From Phaseolus vulgaris (taxonomy: Eukaryota; Streptophyta; Magnoliopsida; Fabales; Fabaceae): 64,000 nucleotides of DNA. Under the pieces are notes generated by a model. That model saw only the letters and a program-made list of their open reading frames with translations, made no database searches and was not told where the DNA came from. Positions 46,706 through 57,908 of the stretch are shown here, piece by piece. The position numbers were made by a program, and so were the translations under genes. The stretch lies in NCBI RefSeq assembly GCF_000499845.2, contig NC_023756.2, positions 41,479,393 to 41,543,392 of the forward strand, read 5' to 3'. The stretch's first letter is position 1, and each line of letters starts with the position of its first letter.

Positions 46706-47900
46706 ATTATTATTGAGAGAAAGAAGACTATTTCACTAAAATTGTATAAAAATAATATACATTTATTGTTATTCTTAATTTATATGTAAAAATAAGGACA
46801 TAGGGAGTAACTAACAAACACAAGAAACTAACACAGTTACACAGGTACACGCTGATACTTACACAGGTACACATGCTGATGTAACTAAGCAACCAATCTA
46901 ACTAATTATATCAATAAACTCAAGTACATATGTTGTAACATTAGCAGAAAGGGTTTTAACATAGATGCAACAACTTAACTCAAAAGGTATGTAAGTAAAT
47001 TTATGTTATTTATTTTTTCTTATACTTGCTCTTTTGTACAATTTCACTTCTCACAAAAGCTCTTTTTGAGAATAGACAGTAGAGAAAAATTGACTAGATA
47101 TTTTTGCTTGTATATTGTTGATGATGTTGATTTATATCTAATTAATGTGAAACTTTACATGTGGAAAGAGAAATTTTTATACAAATATGATAAATGAAAA
47201 TCTGTATACTATATTAAACTTCTTTCCTTATGTGTTAATCTTTGCAAGAATAGAATTATGACAGATTTCCTTCTCATTGTTTGTCCCATTCAATGTCCAA
47301 GTTTATTACACTGTGAATCCAGCTTCATTCTTAGTCATATTTGTGTCATATGGTGTGAGACAGCATTATTGATATATATTACAAAATAATATAGATGATC
47401 AATTACTCAACAAGATGGTCTAAAAGACAAGGAATCATGAATGATAATGCAAAAAAGTTGCCTTAGCAAGCTGTACTGCAAAAATGGCCTAAAGTCCTGG
47501 CCACATCAACTTTGCCAACAAAATCTTGCAATGACTAATGAGTCATAAAAGTCTCTAACTGCGGAAAATGTTTGATATCAAAAGGCATAAAACCCCAAAA
47601 AACTTGCTAAACCAGAACACATTAGTTTAAAGCAAAGCACAAAAAGTTGAAAGATGTGTTATGAGAGTGAGAGTGAGAGTGAGGTCATTCCACTCTGCAA
47701 CTGATATGATAAAAGATTAGAAGATACCCTGGTTTTGGTACAACTTCTTTTTTCCACTTCTCTTCTTTAAAGTACGGAAGAATCTGAAAATGTTGGGAAG
47801 GACCAATAAAGCTTTGTGACCCTTGGCTATCAGGAATCAGCAATTTATGAGCATAAAAACTGTGCAATTGTCAGCCAAAGTAAAACATCCTTTGGTGAAT
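46706..47900. other. Intergenic DNA, distal MIR399 promoter
   Basis: No gene is recognised. The phrase ACACAGGTACAC is repeated near 46838 and 46861. The right end is probably distal promoter of the second intact MIR399 gene. Confidence 0.35.
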
Positions 47901-47973
47901 GGATATCCTTAGCATAACCCAAGCGCATATGCCAATGTTTCAGTGGTTTATTCCATCTTCTTTGCTATAAATA
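47901..47973 (+). promoter_or_regulatory. MIR399 promoter (second gene): P1BS pair and TATA
   Basis: GGATATCC (47901-47908) and GCATATGC (47925-47932), both fitting the PHR1 consensus GNATATNC, start 24 bp apart with AGCATAAC between them. TATAAATA (47966-47973) follows 41 bp after the second site. The layout matches the first MIR399 gene. Confidence 0.75.
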
Positions 47974-48044
47974 TAGACTGCTCAAGTGTCACAAACACAA
48001 ACCAGAGACAATTCAAGACACAAGCACCAATTCAAGGTCAAAAC

Positions 48045-48170
48045 TTAAGCAAATCAGTTATAGGGCACCTCTCTCCTGGCAGGTGAAGGGTCACCCTTTT
48101 TGCAGCTTCCAAAAGTCAGTGGCAATAACTTGCCAAAGGAGAGTTGCCCTGTGGCTGTTTTAGCTTAATC
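48045..48170 (+). ncRNA. MIR399: MIR399 microRNA precursor (second gene)
   Basis: The 3' arm holds the 21-nt miR399 at 48131-48151 (begins TGCCAAAGGAGAG, ends TTGCCCTG). The star lies at 48063-48083 (begins GGGCACCTCTC, ends CTGGCAGG). The arms pair almost fully and leave a loop of about 47 nt. The mature sequence differs from the first gene's by one base (T for C at position 14). The TATA box is about 97 bp upstream of the star. Like the other copy it should target PHO2 transcripts in phosphate-starved plants. Confidence 0.95.
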
Positions 48171-49836
48171 ACATACAGTGGTGGCAGATAAAAGGTAATC
48201 AAAGTTTAATTAATGGAAATGCATCTCATTGGTTTTAGTCTCTTGCATCTTAGTTAGTTTAAGGGAAGTTTTGTTTTTTTCTTTTTCATTACATTTCATT
48301 GTGAAAATGTCAGTTTTCCATCAATGTGCTTGAGATATTTTTAGTTTATCAACAAAGAAGCAAAATCTACCTCTTTAAACCTATGAAAAATAACAATTTG
48401 ATGTAACTAGCTGAGTATTTTTACATTTTGGAAAAATTATGTTTGTCTGTCTTATGTTTGCCTTTACTATGTTCTGCTGCATGCATGCTCTTTGTCTGGT
48501 GATTATTGGAGAAACCAATCTTTCTGTTCTTACCTTTTAGCATTTAAAATTACCAAATACAAATAATTTTGATCCTTATTTTATATTTTTAACCACTAAA
48601 CTGACTGAAGTATACTAATTTCTAGTAGTACAATGAGATTTTTATAATTTCCCAGACTAAATTGGTCAAATATGAATGAAAAACATTAATTTATCCACTT
48701 CCAACATACTTCACCTCTTAATACACAAACTCCTCTTGTTCCTGCACAAGCATCTATGATTCTATCACAACTTGTACCAGCTCTGACAGTGGCACCACAA
48801 ATGTAGAAAAAAAGATCTCATTTGTTTAATTCAAGAGCAATGGTAGGAAAATGTGTGCACCAACTCTAATGTGGTAGCACCTCACAGTTCACACAGAACC
48901 TCTGAAATGCTGAATACAGAACTTTAATAGAGAGAGATCAAAGTTCTGGAATCACTAACAAAGTATAGTTTTATACATAAATGGTTTAAATAAATGATTT
49001 ATTTGGATTGTTTGAAGGGAAATAAAAGGGAAATTTAAAGAAAGTCCCACACATTTCTTCTCTTTTCTAATATGAGATGGATGTTATCTCATTTGGATAA
49101 ACTTTTTGGTTAATACTTGGAAAGAAATATGAGTTAATTTTTTTAAAACAAGTTAAAATAATTTATTTTAGATAAGTTAAGTCTGAAAAAATAAAGTATA
49201 CAATTTAATTTATGATAAAAGGTCTATTTTTTTCTATAAATACTTATGAATGACTTTATTCAAACTTAACAGTAATTCTTATACTTCGTCTTTAAAAAAA
49301 CTACATAATGAAATAACAATATTATTTTATGTTATTTTTCTCTGATTCAAATTTGATTAAAAAAGTCTCTATTTTTTTTTTCAAATTCCCATGGACAAAA
49401 TTGCTCAACTAGCTAGAATCTTTACATAATTAAATTCCAATCCATGCTTCTTTGATTAATTTGCTGCCATTTTTTCTAAATAAAAAAACACATCCTTTTA
49501 ATTTGAAATCTTGTTAATACATCTTTTAAACATATTTTTTAATATATCAAAGAAATGTCATGAGATTTAGTTGCGTATACTAATAACAGTTCCAAACCAA
49601 TCTTTTCAAGACTATTAATCATAAAAATGAATTTAGTTTCTCGGATTAGCAGCATTCATTTGGTACCTCGAATAGATTAATCTCTCACCCAATAAATTGG
49701 AAGATAATCAAAATTGAGTATTAAATGAAGAATAATTCTTATATTAACTAATTATTGTAATTGATTTAAACTCAATCTTAAAGATATTTTTTTATTAACA
49801 AAGAATCAATTGAATTAAAAGGAATACTTAAGAATG
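48171..49836. other. Intergenic DNA
   Basis: The 3' flank of the second intact MIR399 gene, then AT-rich sequence. No gene is recognised. Confidence 0.4.
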
Positions 49837-50230
49837 TGTCAACCCTACACAAAATTCTCGTCCTTTTCATCTCTCTTTTCTATCTCTTACTCGAACTAAC
49901 ACTACTAACAACCAATACAATACAGATACGCCTACCTATTAAATACATATTAAACCATCCCCTCACTTATGACCACACATAACATAATGTTGCATTTAAA
50001 AGCATCAAAACCATAGCTATTGTGTTGCCCCTACCATTGGTTTTCGGATTGTTTAGTGTATATATAGATCCTTTTAGCATCAACATTTGAACATCTTTGC
50101 ATACCAATAATTCAGCTTCAGACTTATATCAAACATTGCACTTGTATGTATGCTCATGCAGCTAAGCTCCTGCACCTGCAAATGTTGGTTCAACACATTA
50201 GCACAGCAACAGAAAATGTTTCCTTCAACA
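49837..50230 (-). repeat. 3' LTR of the copia element
   Basis: On the plus strand it starts TGTCAACCC and ends CCTTCAACA, imperfect inverted ends. The upper limit is set by the adjoining purine tract; an alternative end at 50195 (GGTTCAACA) is possible. Confidence 0.55.
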
Positions 50231-50431
50231 CATATTCCTCCTTATGAACCACCTTGTTGAAGCATTAAAAACATAACTATACTCTTTTAAGTATAGCATG
50301 TCCTTAAGTTCACACATCATGTACCATATATCACTCACTTGCTCCTTCTTTTGCCTTAGCCAGTAAAAAATCTGCAACAACCAAGATACTAAGAGATCTG
50401 CTTCAGTAGTTGCTGCAACGTCCATTACTTA

Positions 50432-52085
50432 CTAGAGCTCCATTCTAATTTCATAAAGCATTGATAGTGATTTTGCTCCACACAGAACAAGATCAGGTAC
50501 CATCCTCTTCCTTTTCAACCCAAGCTTGGAAACCATCGTACTAAAAATGGATTGAGGAAGGACTTTGGTGAAAATGTCTACAGGTTGCTCAGAACCCTTG
50601 ATGGGGAGCAAATGAAATAATCCAGCTTGTAGTTTTTCTCTAACGACGTGGCAATCTATTTCGATATGGTTTGTGCGTTCGTGAAAAACAGGATTTGAAG
50701 CAATGTGTCAGACAACTTGATTGTCGCAAAACAGGTTGGCACTTTGTTGAATATTGATCCAGAGATCTTGTAGAAGAAAAGTGAGCCATTGAATTTCACA
50801 TGCAATGGTAGCAAGAGCTTGATATTCAGCTTCGGACGAAGAACGTGAAACAATACTTTGTTTTTTTGTTTTCCATGAAATCAAGGATGATCCAAGATAT
50901 ATGCAGTAGCAAGTACTAGACCTTTGTGTAATGGCACAAAAGGCCCAATCTGAATCGCTAAAAGCCTTCAATTGAATGTCAGAATCGCAAGAGAAAAAAT
51001 ACCTTGAGCAGGAGAATTCTTTATGTATCTCAAAATACGATTGATAGCGTTGTGATAATTAACAGTAGGGAACTGTGTAAATTGACTTAAAAATTGGACA
51101 GGAAAATTTATGTCAGGTCTTGTGTTGGTTAGATACAACAACCTCCCAATAATTCTGCGATAAGCTTCTGTCTCATAAGTACATTTGTCTTGTTTAAACA
51201 TGAGCTTCGTATCCTTTGTCATAGGGGTAGAACTAGGTCTAGCAGCAAGCATTCCTGAGTCAGCCAAGATGTCCAGAGCATACTTTCTCTGACCAACATG
51301 TATCCCCTTGCTTGTTTGTGTTACTTCTAAGCCAATGAAGAAATTTAGTGGCCCAAGATTCTTGATCTTGAATTTCTCATCGAGAAGGATTTTAACAACA
51401 TTCATTTCATTGAGATTGTCTCTGGCAAGAATGATGTCATCTACATATATCAGAAGAGCAATAAAAGATATATTAGACCTTTTTGTGAAAAGAGAGTGAT
51501 ATGAAGAATATTGAATAATATTGAGATTATGCAGAAAAGAAGGTAGTTTTGCATACCACTGTTGGTTGGCTTGTTTCAAGCCATATAATGACTTGTTAAG
51601 ACGACACACTTGGTTTGGTTTCTCAACATATAAACCTTGAGGCAAAGTCATGTAGACTTCTTCATTCAAATCATCGTGGAGGAAAACATTATTTACGTCC
51701 AATTGTTCCAAAAACCAATTTTTAGCAGCAGCAACTGCTATGAGCAAACATACTGTGTTCATTTTGGCAACAGGGGAATAAGTGTCAAAGTAATCTAGAC
51801 TTTCAAGCTGGGTGTATCCTTTAGCAACAAGACGTGCTTTGTGTCGCTCAACATCACCATTAGCATTAAACTTCAACTTATAGATCCATTTGCAACCTCT
51901 GGGAGTTTTTCTTGCAAAAAGATCAATGATGGACCAAGTCTGATTGTTCTTTAAGGCGTCAATCTCGATATTCTGGTATGTTGACAACTTCCTAAAAAAT
52001 TACGAGACTTAGTGTAAGATGAAACAACAGAAATGAATCGTAAGTGATTTTGAGATAGAAAATTGTATGGAAGAACAAAGCTTAT
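50432..52085 (-). pseudogene. copia pol: reverse transcriptase and RNase H
   Basis: The largest open part (51987-50968, 339 codons) is the copia reverse transcriptase: NQTWSIIDLFARKTPRGCKW, IYKLKFNANGDVERHKARLV, DYFDTYSPVAKM, LEQLDVNNVFLHDDLNEEVY, LYGLKQANQQWYAKL and catalytic YVDDIIL. A frameshift near 50990 leads to RNase H (FSDSDWA, SRSSSEAEYQALA). After DNQVV an in-frame TGA interrupts the end (HERTNHIEIDCHVVREK, GLKRKRMVPDLVL). Upstream of 51987 a frame-changed stretch to 52085 is the linker before RT (LPYNFLSQNHLR). The element cannot make a working enzyme. Confidence 0.9.
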
Positions 52086-52141
52086 AGGAAACTTAACTTG
52101 ATTGTGTTTATTTTATATAATATATTTTATCACAAGGGTTT

Positions 52142-52528
52142 TGTTCCTACTAGGGAGATGGGACCTAGAGAACTATTGAAGGGCTTCGTCTTCTTCCTCT
52201 CTTTCAAGCAGATCGTTGGGGGCTTCACTGTGGTCCTGCAATCCTTCATGCTATTACTTCGGCTCTCGGTCTCTCAATCTCAGGTGAATGCCAAATGGGG
52301 GAGGTACCTGCAGAAGGCACTCCGATGCTCAAGTCAGTAAATAGGGTATTCGGCACTCGGGGGTGTAAGTGATAATGACGTACCTTTCTTCTTGGAATGT
52401 GTGCTATTTATATTATTTTAATGGGCTTACCTCATTTGGCCTGATTAGTGGAGTGGATCACGCTTATGAGCGTATTACCTAATTCTTAGTGGTGGTTTAG
52501 CTTTACTGACCTTGCTTTGAGCGTGAAT
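52142..52528 (+). repeat. Truncated gypsy LTR
   Basis: It begins TGTTCCTACTAGGGAGATG and matches the minus-strand LTR at 46090-46705 through GACCTTG-TTTGAGCG. Similarity stops abruptly near 52528. Confidence 0.7.
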
Positions 52529-52530
52529 GG

Positions 52531-54255
52531 ATGAAGTGTGTCAGCCGGTTTGCCCGTTCGTGCAAGTCTCGGTCTCCTCCTCTTACTCGTCCCTCTTCTT
52601 CTCCTCTCGCTCGTTCCTCTTCTTCTTCTTCTTCTTCGTCCCCTTCTTCTGGGTCCTCTACCACCGATTCTTTGTCGGTCGGGGTGGCCGATGTGCCGCT
52701 CCAGGTAGAGATTGTTAGGGGAGATGATCCGGCCAATGTTGTTGACCGGTCCGGCTTAATGTGGCTCCCTCCTAGATTCATTCAAACACCTGAGCGTCCA
52801 TTCAAGCCTTTCACCTGTTGTGTGACGTCCTACGTCTTCACCCTTCTCTTTCTTCCTTTCTTTCTTACTATACTTCTCCCCCTGCTCAACTTGTTTCTTG
52901 GCACTCCCTGATCAGTCGGTCAGGGAGTGTTCTCTTCAACTCCTTCGTTGTTTCTTATAAAAGATTCAAAGAGAGGTTTGTTACAGTTGCCATTCGGCCA
53001 AAGGCGACGACCTTTTTCTTTGAGAAGACTGGTCGGTTAAGGTTTTCTCTCTATTGGACTAACAAACCTCGTGATTTTAAGGAGTGGTTGAGGCCAGTTG
53101 GGAATGCCGATGAGTTGGAGATTCTCTCGTTCTTCGATGCGCACCCGAGAAAGCTTCCCACAAGGAAGTTGATTGGTGCCTATACCGAATCGGCGTGATG
53201 GATGGCCGTTAAGGGTATGGAACTTTACTTTTTGTTATCGATTGGGCTTATGTTTCATCTTTTAACACTTGTTCTTTTTTTGCAGAAATCATGGCCCAAG
53301 AATCTCCTGCTGGTGCCGATGTATTGGACGCCTATAAAAAACGGGCGGCCGAGAGAAAGGGGCGTCGAAGCATCAACGCACTGGAAACATTGAAGGGCTC
53401 AGCCGACCCTTCAAGCAAGTCAAAGAAGAGGTCAAGGGAGGGTAGTAACATTGTTACCACCACCCGCTCCCTTGGCTCCCTGCCGACACCTCCTCCACGT
53501 CGGGAGACAGTTGAGGTGGACTTGCCCTCACCGAACTGTGTTGCTAAGGCGGTCGCCCCTCCGGAGACAAGGCGATCCATGGAGGTCTCGATGTCACCAC
53601 TGGCCCTTCTGGGGGGGATATGCAATTCTCTCGAGGGGTGCGTCTGGCGCTTCCCGAAGCCACCCAGGAGGTTATTCGGCCCATCCCCTCGTCAGACTTG
53701 CTGAGGGGCGGCATGGACATGCTTTGTCATTCGGTGGTCATGATCCAGCTGGGGTCCCAAGAACGAGACCGCCATGCCGAGGAGATATCCCGGTTGGATC
53801 ATGAGTTGGTTGAGGCATCCGGTCATCTGAAGCAGTCTTTGGCTGCTATCTCCGACCTCTCGCAAAAACTGGACTTGGAGGTGGCCGAGAAGGAGAAAGC
53901 TCAGCAGGAGGCTGCTGAGGCTAGGCGCCGCTTGGCAGAGGTGGAGGCCGAAATGGCAAGGATGATGGTTGAAAACACCCAACTGAAGAAGATGGTAGAG
54001 GAGAGGGATGAGAAGCTTTCATCCTTGGCAACCAAGTTGGCTACCTTACAAGCTGTTAGGGACAAGGCCGAGGCAGAGTTGGATCGCAACTTCGACCAGA
54101 CAGAGGAGTTGCTGAAGCCGAGCTTCCTTCGAGCTTTTCGTCAGGCCCATGTGCTTTATGGAGGGTCGTCGGCCTCTGCTACCTTTGATCTTGACAACGA
54201 AGTATACTAGGGTCAGATTATGCCAATTGCCGAGATGAAGGCTTTGGCGAGGCAG
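52531..54255 (+). pseudogene. Gag-like ORF of a gypsy element (Transposase_28 type)
   Basis: The first part is serine-rich (SSSPLARSSSSSSSSSPSSG) and reaches DRSGLMWLPPRF. After a frame change comes the family core RPKATTFFFEKTGRLRFSLY, WTNKPRDFKEWLRPVG and SFFDAHPRKLPTRKLIGAYT, ended by an in-frame TGA. A GT-AG stretch at 53215-53285 looks like an intron. The next part (53286-53610) is basic and proline-rich. After a frameshift in a G-run (about 53608), a long coiled coil runs from 53740 to 54090 (DLSQKLDLEVAEKEKAQQEA, ENTQLKKMVEERDEKLSSLA), ending FLRAFRQAHVLYGGSS and DLDNEVY. The function of this protein class in retrotransposons is not established. Confidence 0.7.
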
Positions 54256-54460
54256 TAGTTTGGTCCGACCGAAGGCCATGAAGACTAGTTTCGCTTTCGG
54301 TCTGGTTGTGGCTTTTTTGCTTTTTAATCTCTCTCCTCCGAGGTCGGGGTGTGGCCTCCCCCTTTTGCTATTATCAATATATCGACCGCTTCTTTTACAT
54401 TGTGTACTCGGTCTTGATGAATTTAAACAAAATTTCACAAGTTAAAATATCAGGCTTTAC

Positions 54461-54720
54461 GTTGAGTGGGCGATCGGCCTTTAATGCAAATCTTTAATCG
54501 AACAAGTTGAATGGGTGATCGGCCTTTAATGTGATTCTTTAATCGAACAAGTTGAATAGACGGTCGACCATTAATACGAGTCTTTTAATCGAACAAGTTG
54601 AATGGACGATCGACCTTTAATGTGATTCTTTAATAAACAAGTTGAATAGGTTGTCGGTCATTAATACGAGTCTTTTAATCGAACAAGTTGAATGAGCGAT
54701 CGGCCTCTTGTTAATCAATA
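54461..54720. repeat. Tandem repeat, 45-bp unit
   Basis: Six copies, starting with GTTGAAT or GTTGAGT at 54461, 54506, 54551, 54597, 54641 and 54687. Each contains GATCGGCC or GTCGACC and TTAATNNGANTCTTTAAT. Confidence 0.85.
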
Positions 54721-54829
54721 CTTTAATTTTAAGTTTATTCTTATTCTTATTATTAACATTTTATTAGAGAATTGAGATCGGGTTCTACGCGTACAAACAA
54801 AACATATTATTCTTATAATTATTATTATT

Positions 54830-54922
54830 ATAAATATTATTATTATTAATATTAATAATAATATTAATAACAATAATATTATCATTATTATTAATAATAA
54901 TACTATTTATAATATTAATAAA

Positions 54923-54953
<31 letters not shown>

Positions 54954-55445
54954 TTAATATTGTTTATAATAATACTAATTATAATAAAAATCTCTCAATA
55001 ATAACTACATCATCAATAAATTAGTTACAATAGACTTAATTTTTTAAAACTAACCTTAAATCAAATTCTAGATTAGATTAACTCTCTTTATCTAAAAATG
55101 TTTTGTTTATTAAGAAAGTTGACTCTTAATAAGGAAATGAGTTTTTAGATTGTCGTGATAGACAAAACTAACAAACAAAGACATCACTATAAACTATGAT
55201 TATCAAAGATTTGTTTTTTCCCAACTAATCATACTTGCGAAAACTCACAAACCACATGCATGAAAACGAGGAAATAAAAGACTTGAAAACCAAAGATAAC
55301 ATAAAAGTTATTTATCAATAATCGAAACTTGTTTTGATCTCAAGTTCGTTGTTGAGATAATATCACTAGGGTCAATCATCACATCCGAAGTATTGTTCGC
55401 TTTGAGAATCGAAACTCCGTCACAGTTTTGTCCTTAAAAGGATAT
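54830..55445. repeat. Dispersed repeat shared with 35441-36150
   Basis: It opens with an (ATT/AAT)n tract (about 54820-54960) and continues through CAATAATAACTACATCATC, TTGCGAAAACTCACAAACC and CCGTCACAGTTTTGTCC. It ends where the NBS-LRR fragment begins, so one boundary of the fragment is a repeat junction. Confidence 0.75.
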
Positions 55446-55446
55446 C

Positions 55447-56150
55447 TCAAGCATGAAACTCATTGTTCCATATATCATCTAATACAATGAGGAAACTTCT
55501 CCCATGTAATATCTCCTTTAATTTGATTTGGAGCATATTCAAATATGTTATATCACAATGACTGACAGTCACACATTTATAAATTTTCTTTGTGATCTTC
55601 AATACATCTTGTCTATGTGAGATGTACACCCATGATCTTACATAGAAATAATCCTTAACCTACTCATCACTGAACAAAATTCGAGCAAGGGTGTTTTTTC
55701 CAATTCCCAGCTCACCAACAATGGCAAGTATAGGAATTACTTTTTTCCTTGTTTAGATTGTCTTATAATAAGAATTCTTCTAAAATTCTTTCTTTTTCAA
55801 ACTCTCTCTCATATACTTCAGATTCATCAACCAAAGAACTCGTGGGAACAAACAAGGTGGGCAACTCGTCTATAATATTTACAAGACAAAACATATCTTT
55901 TTGTTAGACTAACTGTTCAAGCTGATCTACCATTTCGAGCATCCTTGAGTGTATCCCATTTGGATTTAAAGAAGAGAACACATTGTTGAACCAGTTAGAC
56001 TCGAATTTCATCTCATATAATATTTCGTCTACATCATACATGATATGTTTTAGATTTCCAAGCCAACTACTCACGAATGCATCAACCAATCCTTTTTCTT
56101 TGGCGTCATTTACAACTCATTTCAAGCTTAGTAATAACATTTTCAATCTG
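55447..56150 (-). pseudogene. NBS-LRR (CC-type) resistance-gene fragment
   Basis: On the minus strand the coiled-coil N domain is seen first: NVITKLEMS, then after a frame change DAKEKGLVDAFVSSW, LGNLKHIMYDVDEILYEMKF. The NB-ARC start follows: VIPILAIVGELGIGKNTLAR (P-loop, with N in place of the usual first T), SWVYISHRQDVLKITKKI, and kinase-2 FLIVLDDIWN. It stops right after kinase-2 at the repeat junction, so GLPL, MHD and all leucine-rich repeats are missing. Frameshifts occur between blocks. A foldback element sits just upstream of the N terminus. This is a relic, not a working immune receptor. Confidence 0.85.
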
Positions 56151-56200
56151 CGCATCAGTCTAAACTCCACAGAATCAACATTCACCAACTACCAACATTT

Positions 56201-57140
56201 TAAAAAGGTTTAATTTGGTCCTTCCGTTATGTTTTCCCCAACTACGTTAATTGTTGATGACATGACACACATAGTGGTATTGATTTGCACACATGGACTG
56301 AATGAAACTTTAGGGTTTGGAAATTGAAAAAAGAAAATTGAGGGAGAGGGAGGCAGAGGCGGCGACAACTGTGGTGGTGGAGACAAGGGGAAAGGGGGCC
56401 AGCGACGACTATGTTTCCTTAATGTCTATCCAGACTCGCATACATCCATCCACTTTATCCCAATTAGACCACATTGATCAAAGTTTCCATAAAGTTAAAC
56501 CAAACTTGTCAGCTTTGGCTCTTCGGCAATAGAATAAGTGTAATGCACCAAGTTATCCAGAGAGAATATCCTTTTCCCTGCAATAAATCTTCCCCAAGAG
56601 AAAATAAATTAAAGATACTACAAAGTGGGAAACTAAAGAAAAACAAAAAATAAATAAACCCACCCCCAATCAAAAAAGGTAAATTGAGAATAAGAAAAGC
56701 ACACATCTTTGTAGAGACTCAGATCTGCTGAAGAAGAAATTTGAGAATCACAGGCAATAAACGCAAGTGGGTATGTTTTATTCACACAAAAGGCTCGAAT
56801 CCAACAAGATCAAGACAGAGCAAGGAGAATATGGAGAGGGGAAACAACATTTGGTGTAACTAGTGAGAGAAACCACGTTCTGGCGACGCTTCCTAGTCGT
56901 CGCCCCTCTTTTGGCTCCACCACCACAGTCGTCACTGTCTCCGCCTCCATCTCCCTCTCCCTCAATCTTCTTTTTCCAATTTCCAAACCCTAAAATTTCA
57001 TTAAGTCCACGTATGCAAACTAATGTCAATGTCAATGTGTGCGTCATGTCATCAACAGTTAACTTTTTTGTGGAAACTTAATGGGAAAAACCAAATTGTT
57101 GGTGGAAACTTAAGGGAAAAGACCAAATTAAACCTTTTTA
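56201..57140. mobile_element. Long-TIR foldback element (MULE-like)
   Basis: The ends are exact inverted copies: TAAAAAGGTTTAATTTGGTC at 56201-56220 and its complement at 57121-57140. Inverted similarity continues inward for over 200 bp on each side (GGTTTGGAAATTGAAAAAAG with its complement near 56975; the GGCGGCGACAACTGTGGTGG region with its complement near 56920). The unique centre (about 56,415-56,875) has no transposase and may be captured genomic sequence. Long TIRs and lack of coding suit a non-autonomous Mutator-like element; no 9-bp duplication could be confirmed. Confidence 0.7.
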
Positions 57141-57555
57141 AAAAACCTTGGAACCAAATTGATTTTTTTAAAAACCACTATATTAAATTGAATATTAACC
57201 CCAAATGTAAGGACAAAAAGATAATTATACCTATTTTGTATTATTAATAAAGTATGACAAATATATAAGTTATTTTTTTAGGTCTTGTAAAATAAATAAA
57301 TAATATAATATGATTGAATGTAGTTTTGTAATACTATGTAAATGGTCTACACGTTACACAGAAAAAAAAAATAGCCGCAATTTTAAAATAAGTTTACCTT
57401 TTATAAGTTTGTAGTAAAAAACTAATATAGAAAATCAACCTTCTATATTGTTATAAAAGAAAAAAATTGTTATTGTGTACAAAAGTTGCAATTTGCAAAG
57501 TAGATTAAGAAAATATGATACTTTATATTTGTTCTTATTGAGGATGAGTTGTCAT
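57141..57555. other. AT-rich intergenic DNA
   Basis: 57155-57240 is a copy of the repeat also seen at 26435-26520. No gene is seen. Confidence 0.4.
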
Positions 57556-57900
57556 TCTTTTGAGATGTATGTGAATATGGTAAGAATCTCTGAGTTGTTT
57601 CATCGAGTGGTGATACACATGTAAAATAATCTTTGATACTCAAGTCAGTAGTACAGATTTGTATGTGAGTAAATGAATAATAAGATGGATTTATTGAGAG
57701 AATGAAGATATTTATAGACTCATGTACTTAAGTAGAGGCCCAGTAAAATGACTACTTTATCGTAACCATTTAGGTCTTGTTATTCCTTATGTGTATCCTA
57801 TTATTGAGGTGACTTAATAATTAGTTGACAGTTAAGATCGAACTCTAAGTGATGTGCGCAATTACTACCGACCTATAAGGTGAACTGCTCATAACTGTTT
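57556..57900. other. Possible decayed gypsy LTR
   Basis: Shares the phrase ACTCAAGTCAGTA and the order of short motifs (GAGGCCCAGTAAAATGACTA and others) with the LTRs at 46090 and 52142, at low similarity. Confidence 0.35.
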
Positions 57901-57908
57901 TACAATGC

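Larger units (their letters stand above)
49837..52085 (-). mobile_element. Ty1/copia retrotransposon, truncated
   Basis: A 3' LTR (49837-50230), a purine-rich tract (minus-strand AAGGAGGAATATG at 50231-50243) and the pol 3' half (50432-52085) are present in the usual copia order on the minus strand. Gag, protease, integrase and the 5' LTR are missing. The copy stops near 52,085, close to the start of a gypsy LTR at 52142, so that insertion or a linked deletion may have removed the rest. Confidence 0.85.
52142..54720 (+). mobile_element. Ty3/gypsy element fragment with extra ORF
   Basis: A 5' LTR portion (52142-52528) joins directly to a gag-like ORF (52531-54255), and a 45-bp tandem array (54461-54720) follows. 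No primer site, canonical gag-pol or 3' LTR is present. The LTR is cut compared with the solo copy at 46090-46705, so a deletion spans the LTR end and the leader. Confidence 0.65.

Noticed and set aside
56317..57081. ORFs within 56317-57081 on both strands
   Set aside because: They read the inverted repeats of the foldback element; the two arms give mirror peptides.
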